From: a virus
Reading direction: 5' to 3' (one strand)
Virus record (IMG/VR): IMGVR_UViG_3300042876_000083
Coordinates: 1 to 44,187 of that record
Length of the DNA stretch: 44,187 bases
Position 1 is the first letter of the stretch, and each line of letters opens with the position of its first letter. Positions 1-7,293 of this stretch are shown here, in pieces. The notes beneath the pieces are model-generated. The model was not told where the DNA came from. It did no database searches and saw only the letters and a list, made by a program, of their open reading frames with translations. The translations under genes were made by a program, and so were the position numbers.

Positions 1-456
1 AGGAAGGCTTCTAAGCCCGTTATATTCGCAGGATACGGGATTATATCAGGTAACGCAGAAAAACAGTTCTACGCGCTTCTGGATAGTCTCAAATGCCCCA
101 TCCTGACAACGTGGAAGTCATTAGGACTATTATCAGACAATAATCCGCTATATTGTGGCAGGCCGGGCGCTATCGGTCAGAGAGCAGCCAACAAGATACA
201 GCAGATGTGTGACTTCATCCTAGTACTCGGCACTAAACTAGACTTCGACCAGACCGCCTACCAGTTGTCAACCTTCGCACCGTTGGCAAAGAAGATCGTC
301 GTGGACATCGACCCGGCAGAGTTGGCGAAGTTTGACGACTCATGGGTGAAGGTAAACGCGGACGTAAAAGACTTCCTAATTGCGCTGAAAGTTGACGGCG
401 AGTACATGGCGTGGCTGAAAGAGTGCAAGGCAATGCAAAAGGAAAACGAATATTGA
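1..456 (+). CDS. TPP-dependent acetolactate synthase-like enzyme, N-terminal subunit (partial, left copy)
   Basis: The frame is open from base 1, so the 5' part is missing; 151 residues remain, ending in TGA at 454-456. It matches the C-terminal part of the 355-aa protein at 39218-40285 and covers the central (TPP-M, Rossmann-like) domain of the acetolactate synthase family, with the stretch GRPGAIGQRAANKIQ and a VVDIDPAELAKF segment typical of that domain. The gene stops where a single-chain family member would continue into its TPP-binding domain, which is encoded separately by the next gene (453-1067). The stop overlaps the TTG start of that gene by 3 nt, so the two chains are probably translationally coupled. 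Confidence 0.85.
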   Translation, partial: RKASKPVIFAGYGIISGNAEKQFYALLDSLKCPILTTWKSLGLLSDNNPLYCGRPGAIGQRAANKIQQMCDFILVLGTKLDFDQTAYQLSTFAPLAKKIVVDIDPAELAKFDDSWVKVNADVKDFLIALKVDGEYMAWLKECKAMQKENEY

Positions 457-1067
457 TAAACAACTACCGTCTAGTTGAAGTATTATCCGACCAATGCACA
501 AAGGATGACGTAATCTCACCGGGCATGTCGTCAACTTGTGCCAACCATATCTGGCAGGCATGGAAGGTCAAATACGGGCAGCGTTTTTCATACGCGGGCG
601 CTATGGGCGCTATGGGGACTGGACTTCCGGGCGCCATCGGCGCATGTCTAGGCTCTGGCAGGCGCAGGACTATTTGTGTCAATGGTGATGGCGGTTTCCA
701 GTTGAATATCCAAGAGCTAGAAGTCGTCAAAAGGTTGCAACTTCCAATCAAGTTTTTCGTACTGTCAAACGGCGGTTATGCCGCGATTATGAATACACAG
801 CGCAAGTATTTTGATAGCCACTATGTTGGGTGCAACGAGCCTGATTTCACCCTGCCTGATATTCGCAAGGTTGCCGAAGCATACGGCATAAAGACTTACT
901 TGATCGAGAATGACAACGAGATTGAGAAGGTCGTCAAACAGGCGCTATCGGATAACCTTCCCTGTCTGGTAGAGGTCATTGAATCAAACGAGCAGGAAAC
1001 GGCGATGAGGATTGGAACTAAGATGGTTGACGGGAAACCAGTCAGTATGAAATTCGAGGAAGTCTAA
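453..1067 (+). CDS. TPP-dependent acetolactate synthase-like enzyme, C-terminal subunit (left copy)
   Basis: The product is 204 aa. The TTG start at 453 is chosen because it overlaps the upstream TGA (TTGA), has AAAGGA at 438-443 about 9 nt upstream, and the second copy at 40494 starts with ATG at exactly this residue. The protein is the TPP-binding domain of the acetolactate synthase/decarboxylase superfamily: the motif GDG at residues 78-80 is followed 25 residues later by N106-G-G, which coordinate the Mg-diphosphate of TPP. It should work with the upstream chain; together they make about 559 residues, the usual length of a single-chain AHAS or YerE. It differs by one residue (Ile/Val in AMR-GTKM) from the second copy despite many synonymous changes, so purifying selection acts on it. 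Confidence 0.88.
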   Translation: MINNYRLVEVLSDQCTKDDVISPGMSSTCANHIWQAWKVKYGQRFSYAGAMGAMGTGLPGAIGACLGSGRRRTICVNGDGGFQLNIQELEVVKRLQLPIKFFVLSNGGYAAIMNTQRKYFDSHYVGCNEPDFTLPDIRKVAEAYGIKTYLIENDNEIEKVVKQALSDNLPCLVEVIESNEQETAMRIGTKMVDGKPVSMKFEEV

Positions 1068-2047
1068 TGCCAAAGCCTGAGACAATTGTGGATTTAGTCA
1101 AGGCGCTACGAGATGCCCTATCAAGAGCAGACGAAAAGGCGCTGAATCAGATCATCACCGCGTATGGCGATATGTATAAACGTCTCTTGCCGCGCATTGA
1201 CGCATTAGCCTTAGAAATATCTACCATTGAGAATCCTACTCGTTCACAGATTGCCAAACTCACAAGATACAAGACGCTTATCTCTGAGATACAACGTGAA
1301 CTAAACACGTTTAGCGGATACGCTGAAACGGTGATGAGACAGACAAGCACAACCGCTATCAAATACGGGATCGTGGACGCCAAGTCTATGGTGCTGGTAC
1401 AGAACCCTGGACTCGCTGCAACCTGGAAGACATTGAATCCACGCGCTATCGAAGCATTGATAGGATACATGCAAGAAGGTTCGCCACTGATGAAGCGGAT
1501 TGAGTTACTCGCGCCAACACGAGCGCAGGCTGTGGCTAATACCATCCTCGACCAGGTGGCCTTCGGAGCGAACCCAAAGACTATCGCCGGGATGATTACT
1601 AAAGAGTTGGGGATAGGCTTGACCGACTCGCTCCGCATGACGCGAACCGTTCAGATATACAGTTACCGTGAGGCGAACAGGGCTTCATACGTTGCCAATT
1701 CCGACGTTGTACAAGGCTGGATTTGGGTATCTGTTCTCGCTCCTGAGACCTGCGCGGCTTGCATGGCCTTACACGGCACAGAACACAGCAACGATGAAAC
1801 GCTAGACGACCATTACAACGGGGAATGCTACGCCGTTCCAAAGGTGATCGGCGGCGGGAATGATTACGCCGGACAAGGCGAGGTTTACTTCAATTCCCTG
1901 TCGGAGGCGGAGCAGAAGAACGTCGTCGGCAATAACACATGGGAGTTGTTGAATAACGGGGACATTAGTTTCAATCAGTTAGTCAACCATCGGGAAGATG
2001 AAGTATACGGCTCGATGGTATCAGTTACGCCATATAAGGATTTATGA
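1067..2047 (+). CDS. MuF/SPP1 gp7-like minor head protein (left copy)
   Basis: The product is 326 aa. Its start overlaps the preceding stop (TAATG). The long alpha-helical N-terminal half is followed by the hallmark C-terminal MuF motif: PETCAACMALHGTEH, then a DHYNGECYAVP segment with further Cys and His residues that probably bind metal. MuF-type proteins are minor capsid or morphogenesis proteins that associate with the portal and are usually encoded between portal and scaffold genes. Here the portal (31955-33274) is separated from it by the sugar module. It differs from the copy at 41108-42088 by only about four residues. Confidence 0.85.
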   Translation: MPKPETIVDLVKALRDALSRADEKALNQIITAYGDMYKRLLPRIDALALEISTIENPTRSQIAKLTRYKTLISEIQRELNTFSGYAETVMRQTSTTAIKYGIVDAKSMVLVQNPGLAATWKTLNPRAIEALIGYMQEGSPLMKRIELLAPTRAQAVANTILDQVAFGANPKTIAGMITKELGIGLTDSLRMTRTVQIYSYREANRASYVANSDVVQGWIWVSVLAPETCAACMALHGTEHSNDETLDDHYNGECYAVPKVIGGGNDYAGQGEVYFNSLSEAEQKNVVGNNTWELLNNGDISFNQLVNHREDEVYGSMVSVTPYKDL

Positions 2048-2048
2048 C

Positions 2049-2180
2049 ATGCCACTAGGAAAAGGCAAGAAGAACGTCGGTAAGAATATAGAGAAACTCG
2101 AAAAAGAGGGCAAGAGCCACGCGCAGGCCGTCGCAATCGCCCTCGATGTTGCCAAGAAGCCGAAGAAAAAGAAGCGCTAA
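2049..2180 (+). CDS. Small basic conserved phage protein (left copy)
   Basis: This 43-aa protein starts with MPLGKGKKNVGKNIEKLEKE and ends in a run of Lys and Arg. The ATG at 2049 is used because it lies 1 nt after the MuF stop and has AAGGA at 2036-2040. The pattern 'PL-KG-S/K-x-N-I-x-L-x-x-EG-K-x-x-QA-AIAL' is recognisable as a tiny protein family often found near phage head genes, but its function is unknown. A nucleic-acid-binding role would fit the basic tail; this is inference. The second copy is at 42090-42221. Confidence 0.75.
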   Translation: MPLGKGKKNVGKNIEKLEKEGKSHAQAVAIALDVAKKPKKKKR

Positions 2181-2201
2181 TATAACCTTTGTAGAACGTT
2201 T

Positions 2202-2211
2202 GTGGTATAAT
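2202..2211 (+). promoter_or_regulatory. Extended -10 promoter of the scaffold/capsid operon (left copy)
   Basis: TGTGGTATAAT contains a perfect TATAAT at 2206-2211 with an extended TGn element and no clear -35. It precedes the scaffold and capsid genes. The same GTGGTATAAT block recurs at 17351, 20299, 30025 and 42657. Confidence 0.75.
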
Positions 2212-2219
2212 CTATCTAG

Positions 2220-2294
2220 TGGCGTGACGCCATTCCAACGTAAATAGCCAACGCTAAATAAACGTATCAAACCAACCGCAAGGCTGGTATTTTG
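2220..2294 (+). promoter_or_regulatory. Structured leader of the scaffold mRNA with possible attenuator (left copy)
   Basis: Two hairpins are visible: TGGCG-TGA-CGCCA (2220-2232) and ACCAACC-GCAA-GGCTGGT (2271-2288), the latter followed by ATTTTG. The block between them (AAATAGCCAACGCTA, then ATAAACGTATCAAACCAA) is conserved in the second copy (about 42700-42755), where the second hairpin is retained with changed bases and is followed by ATTTTTG. A weak terminator/attenuator or an mRNA-stabilising structure is possible. The region 2181-2322 has no gene. Confidence 0.45.
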
Positions 2295-2322
2295 CATTTA
2301 AGTCAAGAAAGGGATAGCCGAG

Positions 2323-2820
2323 ATGGCAGAAGAAACCGAAAAGACCGAGATGGTCGAAGAATCAAAACCAGAGGAAAAGGTTGTTGAGACAACCCCTGAG
2401 ACGGTTGAATCGTTGAAGGCAAAACTGGCAGATGCAGAACGGAAAGCGCAAAACAAAACTGAGGAAGCGGAACGGCACTACAAGAAGTTATCGAAGTTCG
2501 AGGAAGAAGAAAAGAAACGGCAAGAAGCCGCCATGTCTGACCTTGAAAAAGCACAGAAGAAAGCCGCTGACTTGGAAGCCGAGAATCACAGGCTAAAAGT
2601 AGACTCGTTGAAACAATCCGTCGCTGTGAAAGTTGGTTTACCTGAATCGCTCGCTTTGCGCCTGCAAGGTGAAACCAAAGAAGAAATCGAAGCAGACGCA
2701 AAGGCAATACTGGAAACTTTACCGAAAAAGAACGCTCCGCAACTTGACGCCACTAATCCCAACGGTGGACAACAGCGAACCGAAACTGATGCTGAAAAGC
2801 GGAAAAGGTTGGGACTCTAA
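2323..2820 (+). CDS. Capsid scaffolding protein (left copy)
   Basis: The product is 165 aa and highly charged (Glu/Lys/Gln rich), with long heptad-rich helices from about residue 30 to 105, followed by a compact C-terminal segment (VGLPESLALRLQGETKEEIE) typical of DUF4355-like phage scaffolds. Scaffolds assemble the capsid shell and are then lost. Its position immediately before the major capsid gene fits. The N-terminal ~25 residues are unrelated to those of the copy at 42787-43293, whereas the rest is practically identical, which points to recombination inside the gene. Confidence 0.85.
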   Translation: MAEETEKTEMVEESKPEEKVVETTPETVESLKAKLADAERKAQNKTEEAERHYKKLSKFEEEEKKRQEAAMSDLEKAQKKAADLEAENHRLKVDSLKQSVAVKVGLPESLALRLQGETKEEIEADAKAILETLPKKNAPQLDATNPNGGQQRTETDAEKRKRLGL

Positions 2821-2830
2821 GGAGTAATAA

Positions 2831-3694
2831 ATGACTGCTGGATATAACGTTTGGAGTGATGTCTCAAGCATCGCCCAGCGCATCGAAGAAGACGCCCATT
2901 TCGTCGTCCGTGAAACCGCGACCATGCAAAACTTGGTCACGGTCTTCCGCGATCAGACCGGAATGAATGTGCGCCGTGGGTATAAGTACAATCAACTGAC
3001 CGCGGTTGAAGTGAGTGACGCTGACGAGATCACGTCAAGCACCTTCACCCCGTCGGCTGACCAGGACTTGACCCCCGCACAAATTGGTCTTGGCGCCTTC
3101 GTTTCCGATGCCCGCGCAGCCTCCATGCTGCCCGAAAATATCATCACCGATGTTGCGTCAGAACTCGGCCTCGCCGCGTCTGATAAGGTTGAAGGTGATC
3201 TGGTTGGTTTGTTCTCAAGCCTGACTGGTGGAACCGTTGGTACTGCCAACACCGCCATTACCTGGGCTTGGGTGGCCGCTGCAATCGCGCAGGCACGCAA
3301 CGCCAACAAAAACTCTCGTGTTCCTCTCGCTTGTGTGCTTCATGGTTATCAGTATGCAGTTCTGGCTAAGGCTGCATCTGTCGCTGGTTCCTCGCTTGCA
3401 CAGGCTCCGAGTTACACCGATGAAATGACCCGCAGCGGCTATGTCGCTAACTTCATGGGCGTTCCCATCTATCAGGTCTTCGCATCCCCTAATTCAACCG
3501 ATGACTTCTATGGTGGCGTGTTCCCGCGTAATGCTTTCGCGCTTGACTGGCGCCAGCCTATCCGCATCGAACCTGACCGCAATGTGAAACGCAGGGGTTA
3601 TGACTTCGTGATGTCTGCTATTTACGCCAAAGGCGTGTGGCGCCCTGAATTGGGTGTGCAGATTCTTGCTGATGCTACTGCGCCCGCTGGATAG
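2831..3694 (+). CDS. Major capsid protein (left copy)
   Basis: The product is 287 aa, with a GGAG ribosome site just upstream. Length, position after the scaffold and sequence features (helical N-terminal part, a TSSTFTPSADQDLTPAQIG segment, an Ala-rich spine-helix-like stretch, and a C-terminal block FPRNAFALDWRQPIRIEPDR) fit an HK97-fold coat protein of the type found in many environmental siphophages. It forms the icosahedral shell. It differs by about eleven residues from the copy at 43303-44166, clustered at the extreme N terminus and around residues 196-222 (a likely surface loop). Confidence 0.85.
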   Translation: MTAGYNVWSDVSSIAQRIEEDAHFVVRETATMQNLVTVFRDQTGMNVRRGYKYNQLTAVEVSDADEITSSTFTPSADQDLTPAQIGLGAFVSDARAASMLPENIITDVASELGLAASDKVEGDLVGLFSSLTGGTVGTANTAITWAWVAAAIAQARNANKNSRVPLACVLHGYQYAVLAKAASVAGSSLAQAPSYTDEMTRSGYVANFMGVPIYQVFASPNSTDDFYGGVFPRNAFALDWRQPIRIEPDRNVKRRGYDFVMSAIYAKGVWRPELGVQILADATAPAG

Positions 3695-3703
3695 GAGTAA
3701 ATA

Positions 3704-4093
3704 ATGGATCATATCAATAGCACCTACAAGTACGTCGGTACTATCGCAGTTGGTACTGCCATTCACCCGTTCTACAAAGCGCCCGCTGATGCAAAGGGTG
3801 GCGGCATTACCATTACCGAGGCGTTTGCAGTTTCAACTCTTGCACTCGCTGCTGGTTCTGCATGGAACTTTGAACTCGTCACCATGTCGAGTGGCGCACA
3901 GGCCGCGCTCAATGGAACCGTTGGCACTCTTGCCGCTGGCTCTGCGTGGACTGCCGGCACCGTCCGTTCAATCACCATCTCTGATGGCTGGGTGGATGGC
4001 GGCGAATATGTTGGAGCGCGTCTTATCGGAACCGCCGTCAACGGTGATTCTCACGGTCTGACTGTGTTCTTCAACGCTGTAATGGGTCGGTAG
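3704..4093 (+). CDS. Probable head decoration or auxiliary capsid protein
   Basis: This 129-aa protein is Ala/Gly/Thr-rich with an alternating beta pattern and no Cys. It directly follows the major capsid gene with a GGAG site 10 nt upstream, the usual place for capsid decoration proteins. It contains two imperfect internal repeats around LAAGSAWNFE and LAAGSAWTAG. No enzymatic motif is visible. A decoration or cement role is inferred from position and composition only. The start of the second copy is visible at the right edge. Confidence 0.55.
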   Translation: MDHINSTYKYVGTIAVGTAIHPFYKAPADAKGGGITITEAFAVSTLALAAGSAWNFELVTMSSGAQAALNGTVGTLAAGSAWTAGTVRSITISDGWVDGGEYVGARLIGTAVNGDSHGLTVFFNAVMGR

Positions 4094-4101
4094 AAATAAA
4101 A

Positions 4102-4155
4102 CTGGCTGGCTAGAGTCTAGACTCGAAAAGGGCATATCCCACCCCTGCCAGCCAG
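4102..4155 (+). other. Intergenic stem with internal 12-bp palindrome
   Basis: CTGGCTGGC (4102-4110) pairs with GCCAGCCAG (4147-4155), and the enclosed DNA holds the perfect palindrome GAGTCTAGACTC (4113-4124). No U-tract follows, so it is not a standard terminator. It may limit read-through or protect the 3' end of the abundant capsid mRNA before the glycosyltransferase genes. Confidence 0.5.
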
Positions 4156-4180
4156 CAACGGGATACATGAAAGGGAAATC

Positions 4181-5329
4181 ATGTCACTTAAGTTTTCTTG
4201 GCTCTCAAATTGTCCGTGGTGGTCGAGCGGATATGGTGTACAGACCAATATGTTTGTACCCAGGATGAAAGCAGACGGTCATGACCCAGCAATTATCGGA
4301 TACGCTGGACTGTCTGGGAACGTTATCAATTACAACGGGATTCCTGTATTTCCTGCCGGGCTTCACCCTTACGGACAGGATATATGGGGAGAACACACGA
4401 GAAGGTTTGGTGCGGACATTATGTTCTCGCTGACAGACTCGTGGGTAATAGAAACACAAACGATACCTTATGGGTTTCACTGGATTCCCTGGTATCCCGT
4501 AGACCACAACCCCATGCCACCTGCTGTGCGAGATCGTTTATCGCACGCATACCGCAGAATCGCAATGAGCAAGTATGGGGTACAAAAAACGCATGAAGCC
4601 GGATTGGATTGCTACTATATTCCTCATGGAGTAGATACAAAGCAATACCATCCGATAGACAAACAAGAAGCACGCGAATACCTAAAACTCCCAAAGGACG
4701 CATACATCATCGGCACGGTTGGCATGAACAAAGGCGCGAGTCCTTCTCGTAAAGCCTTTGTTGAAATGATTGAAGCCTTCACTCTTTTCAAGCAGACTCA
4801 CAAGAACGCGCTGTATTTGTTGCACACCTCGACAGGGGAGGGCATGGATGGTAGCGTGGTTCACTTCAAAGAGTTATGCGCTCAAAACGGATTGCAGATT
4901 GGCAAGGATGTTGTCTTCACAGACCCGTACTATGCCTTCGTTGGCGCACCGCCTGAGTTCATGGCGAACCTGTATTCTGCTATGGATGTTTTCTTACTAA
5001 CCTCGATGGGTGAGGGATTCGGGATTCCAATTCTCGAAGCGCAGGCGTGCGGTGTTCCTGTTATCGTTGGCGACTGGACGGCTATGAGTGAGTTGTGTTT
5101 TAGCGGTCACAAGATAGACGTTGCAGACACCCACCCGTTTTACACCGCGCAAGGTGCGTATCAATACTTCCCTGATGTCAAGGCAATCGAGCGCAAGTTG
5201 CAACTTGAAAAGGCGCACCCGTCCAGCAGAGAAAAGGCGCGTAAAGGCGCACTCGAATATGACGCCGATCTGGTTTATGAGCGCGATTGGAAGCCTGTAC
5301 TGAAAGACATCGAGGAGAGTTTGAAATGA
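4181..5329 (+). CDS. GT-B glycosyltransferase (GT4-like)
   Basis: The product is 382 aa, the usual size for family 4 glycosyltransferases. The N-terminal half has a Rossmann-like acceptor domain; the C-terminal half has the E-x7-E donor-binding signature in EGFGIPILEAQACGVPVI, preceded by MDVFLLTSMG. Such enzymes transfer a sugar from a nucleotide sugar with retention of configuration. It is cytoplasmic, with no signal or membrane segment. The gene sits between the capsid and head-tail connector genes, and its stop overlaps the next glycosyltransferase start. Inference: it is co-expressed with virion proteins and may glycosylate the virion, possibly with the sugar made by the 34-41 kb module. 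Host-surface modification is an alternative. Confidence 0.88.
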   Translation: MSLKFSWLSNCPWWSSGYGVQTNMFVPRMKADGHDPAIIGYAGLSGNVINYNGIPVFPAGLHPYGQDIWGEHTRRFGADIMFSLTDSWVIETQTIPYGFHWIPWYPVDHNPMPPAVRDRLSHAYRRIAMSKYGVQKTHEAGLDCYYIPHGVDTKQYHPIDKQEAREYLKLPKDAYIIGTVGMNKGASPSRKAFVEMIEAFTLFKQTHKNALYLLHTSTGEGMDGSVVHFKELCAQNGLQIGKDVVFTDPYYAFVGAPPEFMANLYSAMDVFLLTSMGEGFGIPILEAQACGVPVIVGDWTAMSELCFSGHKIDVADTHPFYTAQGAYQYFPDVKAIERKLQLEKAHPSSREKARKGALEYDADLVYERDWKPVLKDIEESLK

Positions 5330-5967
5330 GAAATGCAATTATTTTACAGCAGGCATACACGCCGGACACAGACGTTAGCGGTTTATTCTCGGACATGCTA
5401 CGACTGACCATGCAGAGACACGCCGCTTATTCCCGCGCACACGAAATGGATTACGTCGCTTATTTCGGTGACTACTGCAACGAGAAACCATTACAGACTG
5501 GCGGCTGGCACAAGATAAAAATGATCCTCGACTGTCTGGAAAAAGGTTATGAATATGTTTTCTGGATTGACACAGACGCCGCCGTGGTTGACTTCGAGGC
5601 AGATTTACGAGAAGCATTTACAGATAAGTTTATCGGTTGTTGTGAGCATAACGCCAATAACATCCCCGCCCACCTGAATGTTGGAGTTACTTTTGTAAAG
5701 AATGGCGATGGCGTCAAAGAGTTTATGCGTGAATGGTGGGATGCGTACCCCGGCGATAAAAGGTGGATGGAGCAGGGAGCGTTCAACGACCTTACAAAGA
5801 AGTATCCTGAGTTGGTTTTCAAAATGGACGACAGGTACAACGCAACCGTGAACGTGAATATGTGCAATAACCCCGTAATCATCGGATGGCATGGATTGAA
5901 CGCAAAGAACAGGATTGCCATGATGAAAAAGAAATTACTAGACGACCATATAAGGTTTAGAGTATGA
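5326..5967 (+). CDS. Putative GT-A glycosyltransferase (GT34/MNN10-like)
   Basis: The product is 213 aa. The ATG at 5326 overlaps the upstream stop (ATGA) and has GAGGAG about 10 nt before it. Features are HAAYSRAHEMDYVAYFG, then WHKIKMIL, then EYVFWIDTDAAVVD with a DxD-type metal/nucleotide-sugar site, and a late HGLN segment. This layout matches the galactosyl/mannosyltransferase GMA12/MNN10 fold seen in environmental phages and bacteria. Pairing with the preceding GT-B enzyme suggests sequential transfer onto one acceptor. Donor and acceptor are not deducible from sequence. Confidence 0.78.
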   Translation: MRNAIILQQAYTPDTDVSGLFSDMLRLTMQRHAAYSRAHEMDYVAYFGDYCNEKPLQTGGWHKIKMILDCLEKGYEYVFWIDTDAAVVDFEADLREAFTDKFIGCCEHNANNIPAHLNVGVTFVKNGDGVKEFMREWWDAYPGDKRWMEQGAFNDLTKKYPELVFKMDDRYNATVNVNMCNNPVIIGWHGLNAKNRIAMMKKKLLDDHIRFRV

Positions 5968-6524
5968 GCAGAACAGGAATGTCAGATTTAATAACGTCAT
6001 TGAGAACAATGACAGTAACTGGAACGGCTGATTATTCAATCGCCACGGTTACGTATTGGTCAGACGACCAACTGCAAACCGTTCTTGACAATCACAGAGC
6101 GGATGTGCAATTCTACCCGCTCACCGTCACCCCGTGGCAGATGGCTGGGTCTGTGACATACCGCGAGTATCATTCTGGATTACAGGACATCGAGCAAGGG
6201 ACTGTCACATATCTGCAAACATCGGCGGGGTCGTCTGTTGGTACGAGTGGCTATTCTGTGGATTACGCACGAGGAATTGTAACCTTCACCGCAAACCAGG
6301 TCGGCACGGCTTATTACATCACGACCAGAACGTATGACCTCTACGGGGCGGCTGCCGAAGTGTGGCAGAACAAGGCCGCGCAGGTAGCACAACGGTTCGA
6401 CTTCTCGACTGACAATCATTCAATCAAGGCCAGCCAACTTCGAGCGCAGTATATGGCGCAGGCGAATTATTACAACGGGCTAAAGCCTATCCAATCGGTC
6501 ACGATCTATCGCGGTGATACATGA
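5964..6524 (+). CDS. Head-tail connector (adaptor) protein
   Basis: The product is 186 aa and starts in a 4-nt overlap with the glycosyltransferase stop. The N-terminal helix (LITSLRTMT), a WSDDQLQTVLDNHRADV segment, a beta-rich middle and a C-terminal helix (EVWQNKAAQVAQRFDFSTDN) match the shape of phage adaptor proteins that sit under the portal. Position as first gene of the neck cluster supports the call; sequence alone does not prove it. Confidence 0.6.
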   Translation: MSRTGMSDLITSLRTMTVTGTADYSIATVTYWSDDQLQTVLDNHRADVQFYPLTVTPWQMAGSVTYREYHSGLQDIEQGTVTYLQTSAGSSVGTSGYSVDYARGIVTFTANQVGTAYYITTRTYDLYGAAAEVWQNKAAQVAQRFDFSTDNHSIKASQLRAQYMAQANYYNGLKPIQSVTIYRGDT

Positions 6525-6877
6525 GTTTACTTTCTGACAGCGATTTGACTTGGATGCGCGACACCCTGGAATTGACCATGCCGGGGACTTGCTACATTCT
6601 GTCTGGAACGAACACGTCAGACGGGCAAGGCGGATTCTCTACCTCATGGGGAACGGTAGGCACATCTATTTGTAGACTAGATATAAAAGGCGGCAAGGAA
6701 ATGCAGGCAGGAGGTGGTTATATCCCGTTTACACAAGTAATTCTTACCCTGCCTTATGACACAGTAATCACCACAAAGAATCAAGTCAAGTTTGATGATG
6801 ATACTTACAACGTGGTTACAGTCTACGACGATAGAAGTTGGCACGCCACTACTAGGTGCATGTTGGAGCGAGTGTGA
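6521..6877 (+). CDS. Head closure (stopper) protein
   Basis: This 118-aa, beta-rich protein resembles the head-tail joining/stopper family: a conserved run of strands (ILSGTNTSDGQGG, FTQVILTLPYDTVI, VKFDDDTYNVVTVYDD), and its length and order fit (adaptor, stopper, HK97 gp10-like, tail completion). It should close the portal channel after packaging. Starts overlap on both sides (ATGA and GTGA), indicating translational coupling through the neck operon. Confidence 0.62.
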   Translation: MSLLSDSDLTWMRDTLELTMPGTCYILSGTNTSDGQGGFSTSWGTVGTSICRLDIKGGKEMQAGGGYIPFTQVILTLPYDTVITTKNQVKFDDDTYNVVTVYDDRSWHATTRCMLERV

Positions 6878-7293
6878 ATCAAGTTAGATTAGACACCAGA
6901 GAGTGTGACAGAATAGCAGCCAAGTTGGGTACAAACGTGGATGCTGTGATTAGACGCGCCGCATTTCAGATTGAAGAACTCGCAAAGAATAAAGCACCGT
7001 GGGACACAACCGCACTCAAGAACTCGATCTACACCGCGACATCGAAAGAGGATGGTTATTCAAAGGCGGCTGGTGAAGCGAACAGCAAGCAACCAGGAGT
7101 GGAAACTGAACCGTTCCCAATTCCAGAGAAGGAAGGATATGCCAACGTGGGTGCGTGCGTGAATTATGCGGTCTATGTCGAATATCCTGGTGCCGTTAGG
7201 AAAGGTGGGGAGCGACCCTACCTAACCCCTGCTGCCGAGGAAGTTTCCAAACGATATAACTCCGGCAAGGAATGGGAGTCAATAATCTTATGA
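6874..7293 (+). CDS. HK97 gp10-like neck/tail protein
   Basis: The product is 139 aa. The GTG at 6874 overlaps the upstream TGA and has GGAG at 6865-6868; a GTG six codons upstream lacks a ribosome site. The sequence IEELAKNKAPWDTTALKNSIY is the family hallmark (I-E-x-A-K-x-x-A-P-x-D-T-G-x-L-x-x-S-I), followed by YAVYVEYPGAVRKGGERPYLTPA. These proteins act at the head-tail interface or in tail completion. Confidence 0.8.
   Translation: MNQVRLDTRECDRIAAKLGTNVDAVIRRAAFQIEELAKNKAPWDTTALKNSIYTATSKEDGYSKAAGEANSKQPGVETEPFPIPEKEGYANVGACVNYAVYVEYPGAVRKGGERPYLTPAAEEVSKRYNSGKEWESIIL

Larger units (their letters stand above)
1..3715 (+). repeat. Left copy of a diverged terminal duplication
   Basis: This segment is homologous, in the same order and orientation, to 39836-44187. 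Position 1 matches 39836 and position 3715 matches the last base of the window. The coordinate offset grows from 39835 at the left to 40472 at the right, because the right copy has two inserted genes (about 0.64 kb in total). The copies are not identical: the TPP and MuF genes carry many synonymous changes, while the 3' part of the scaffold gene is nearly unchanged. Inference: one circular or permuted genome of about 40 kb, with the contig closing onto a related strain variant. Confidence 0.93.

Noticed and set aside
1-1067. Left TPP gene looked like a pseudogene broken by a frameshift or stop between 1-456 and 453-1067
   Set aside because: The split is at the same place in both copies, the second chain starts with overlap and a ribosome site, and the protein is conserved despite synonymous divergence.
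1-3715. Direct terminal repeat of a linear phage genome
   Set aside because: The two copies differ in base sequence and gene content, which true terminal repeats of one molecule do not.
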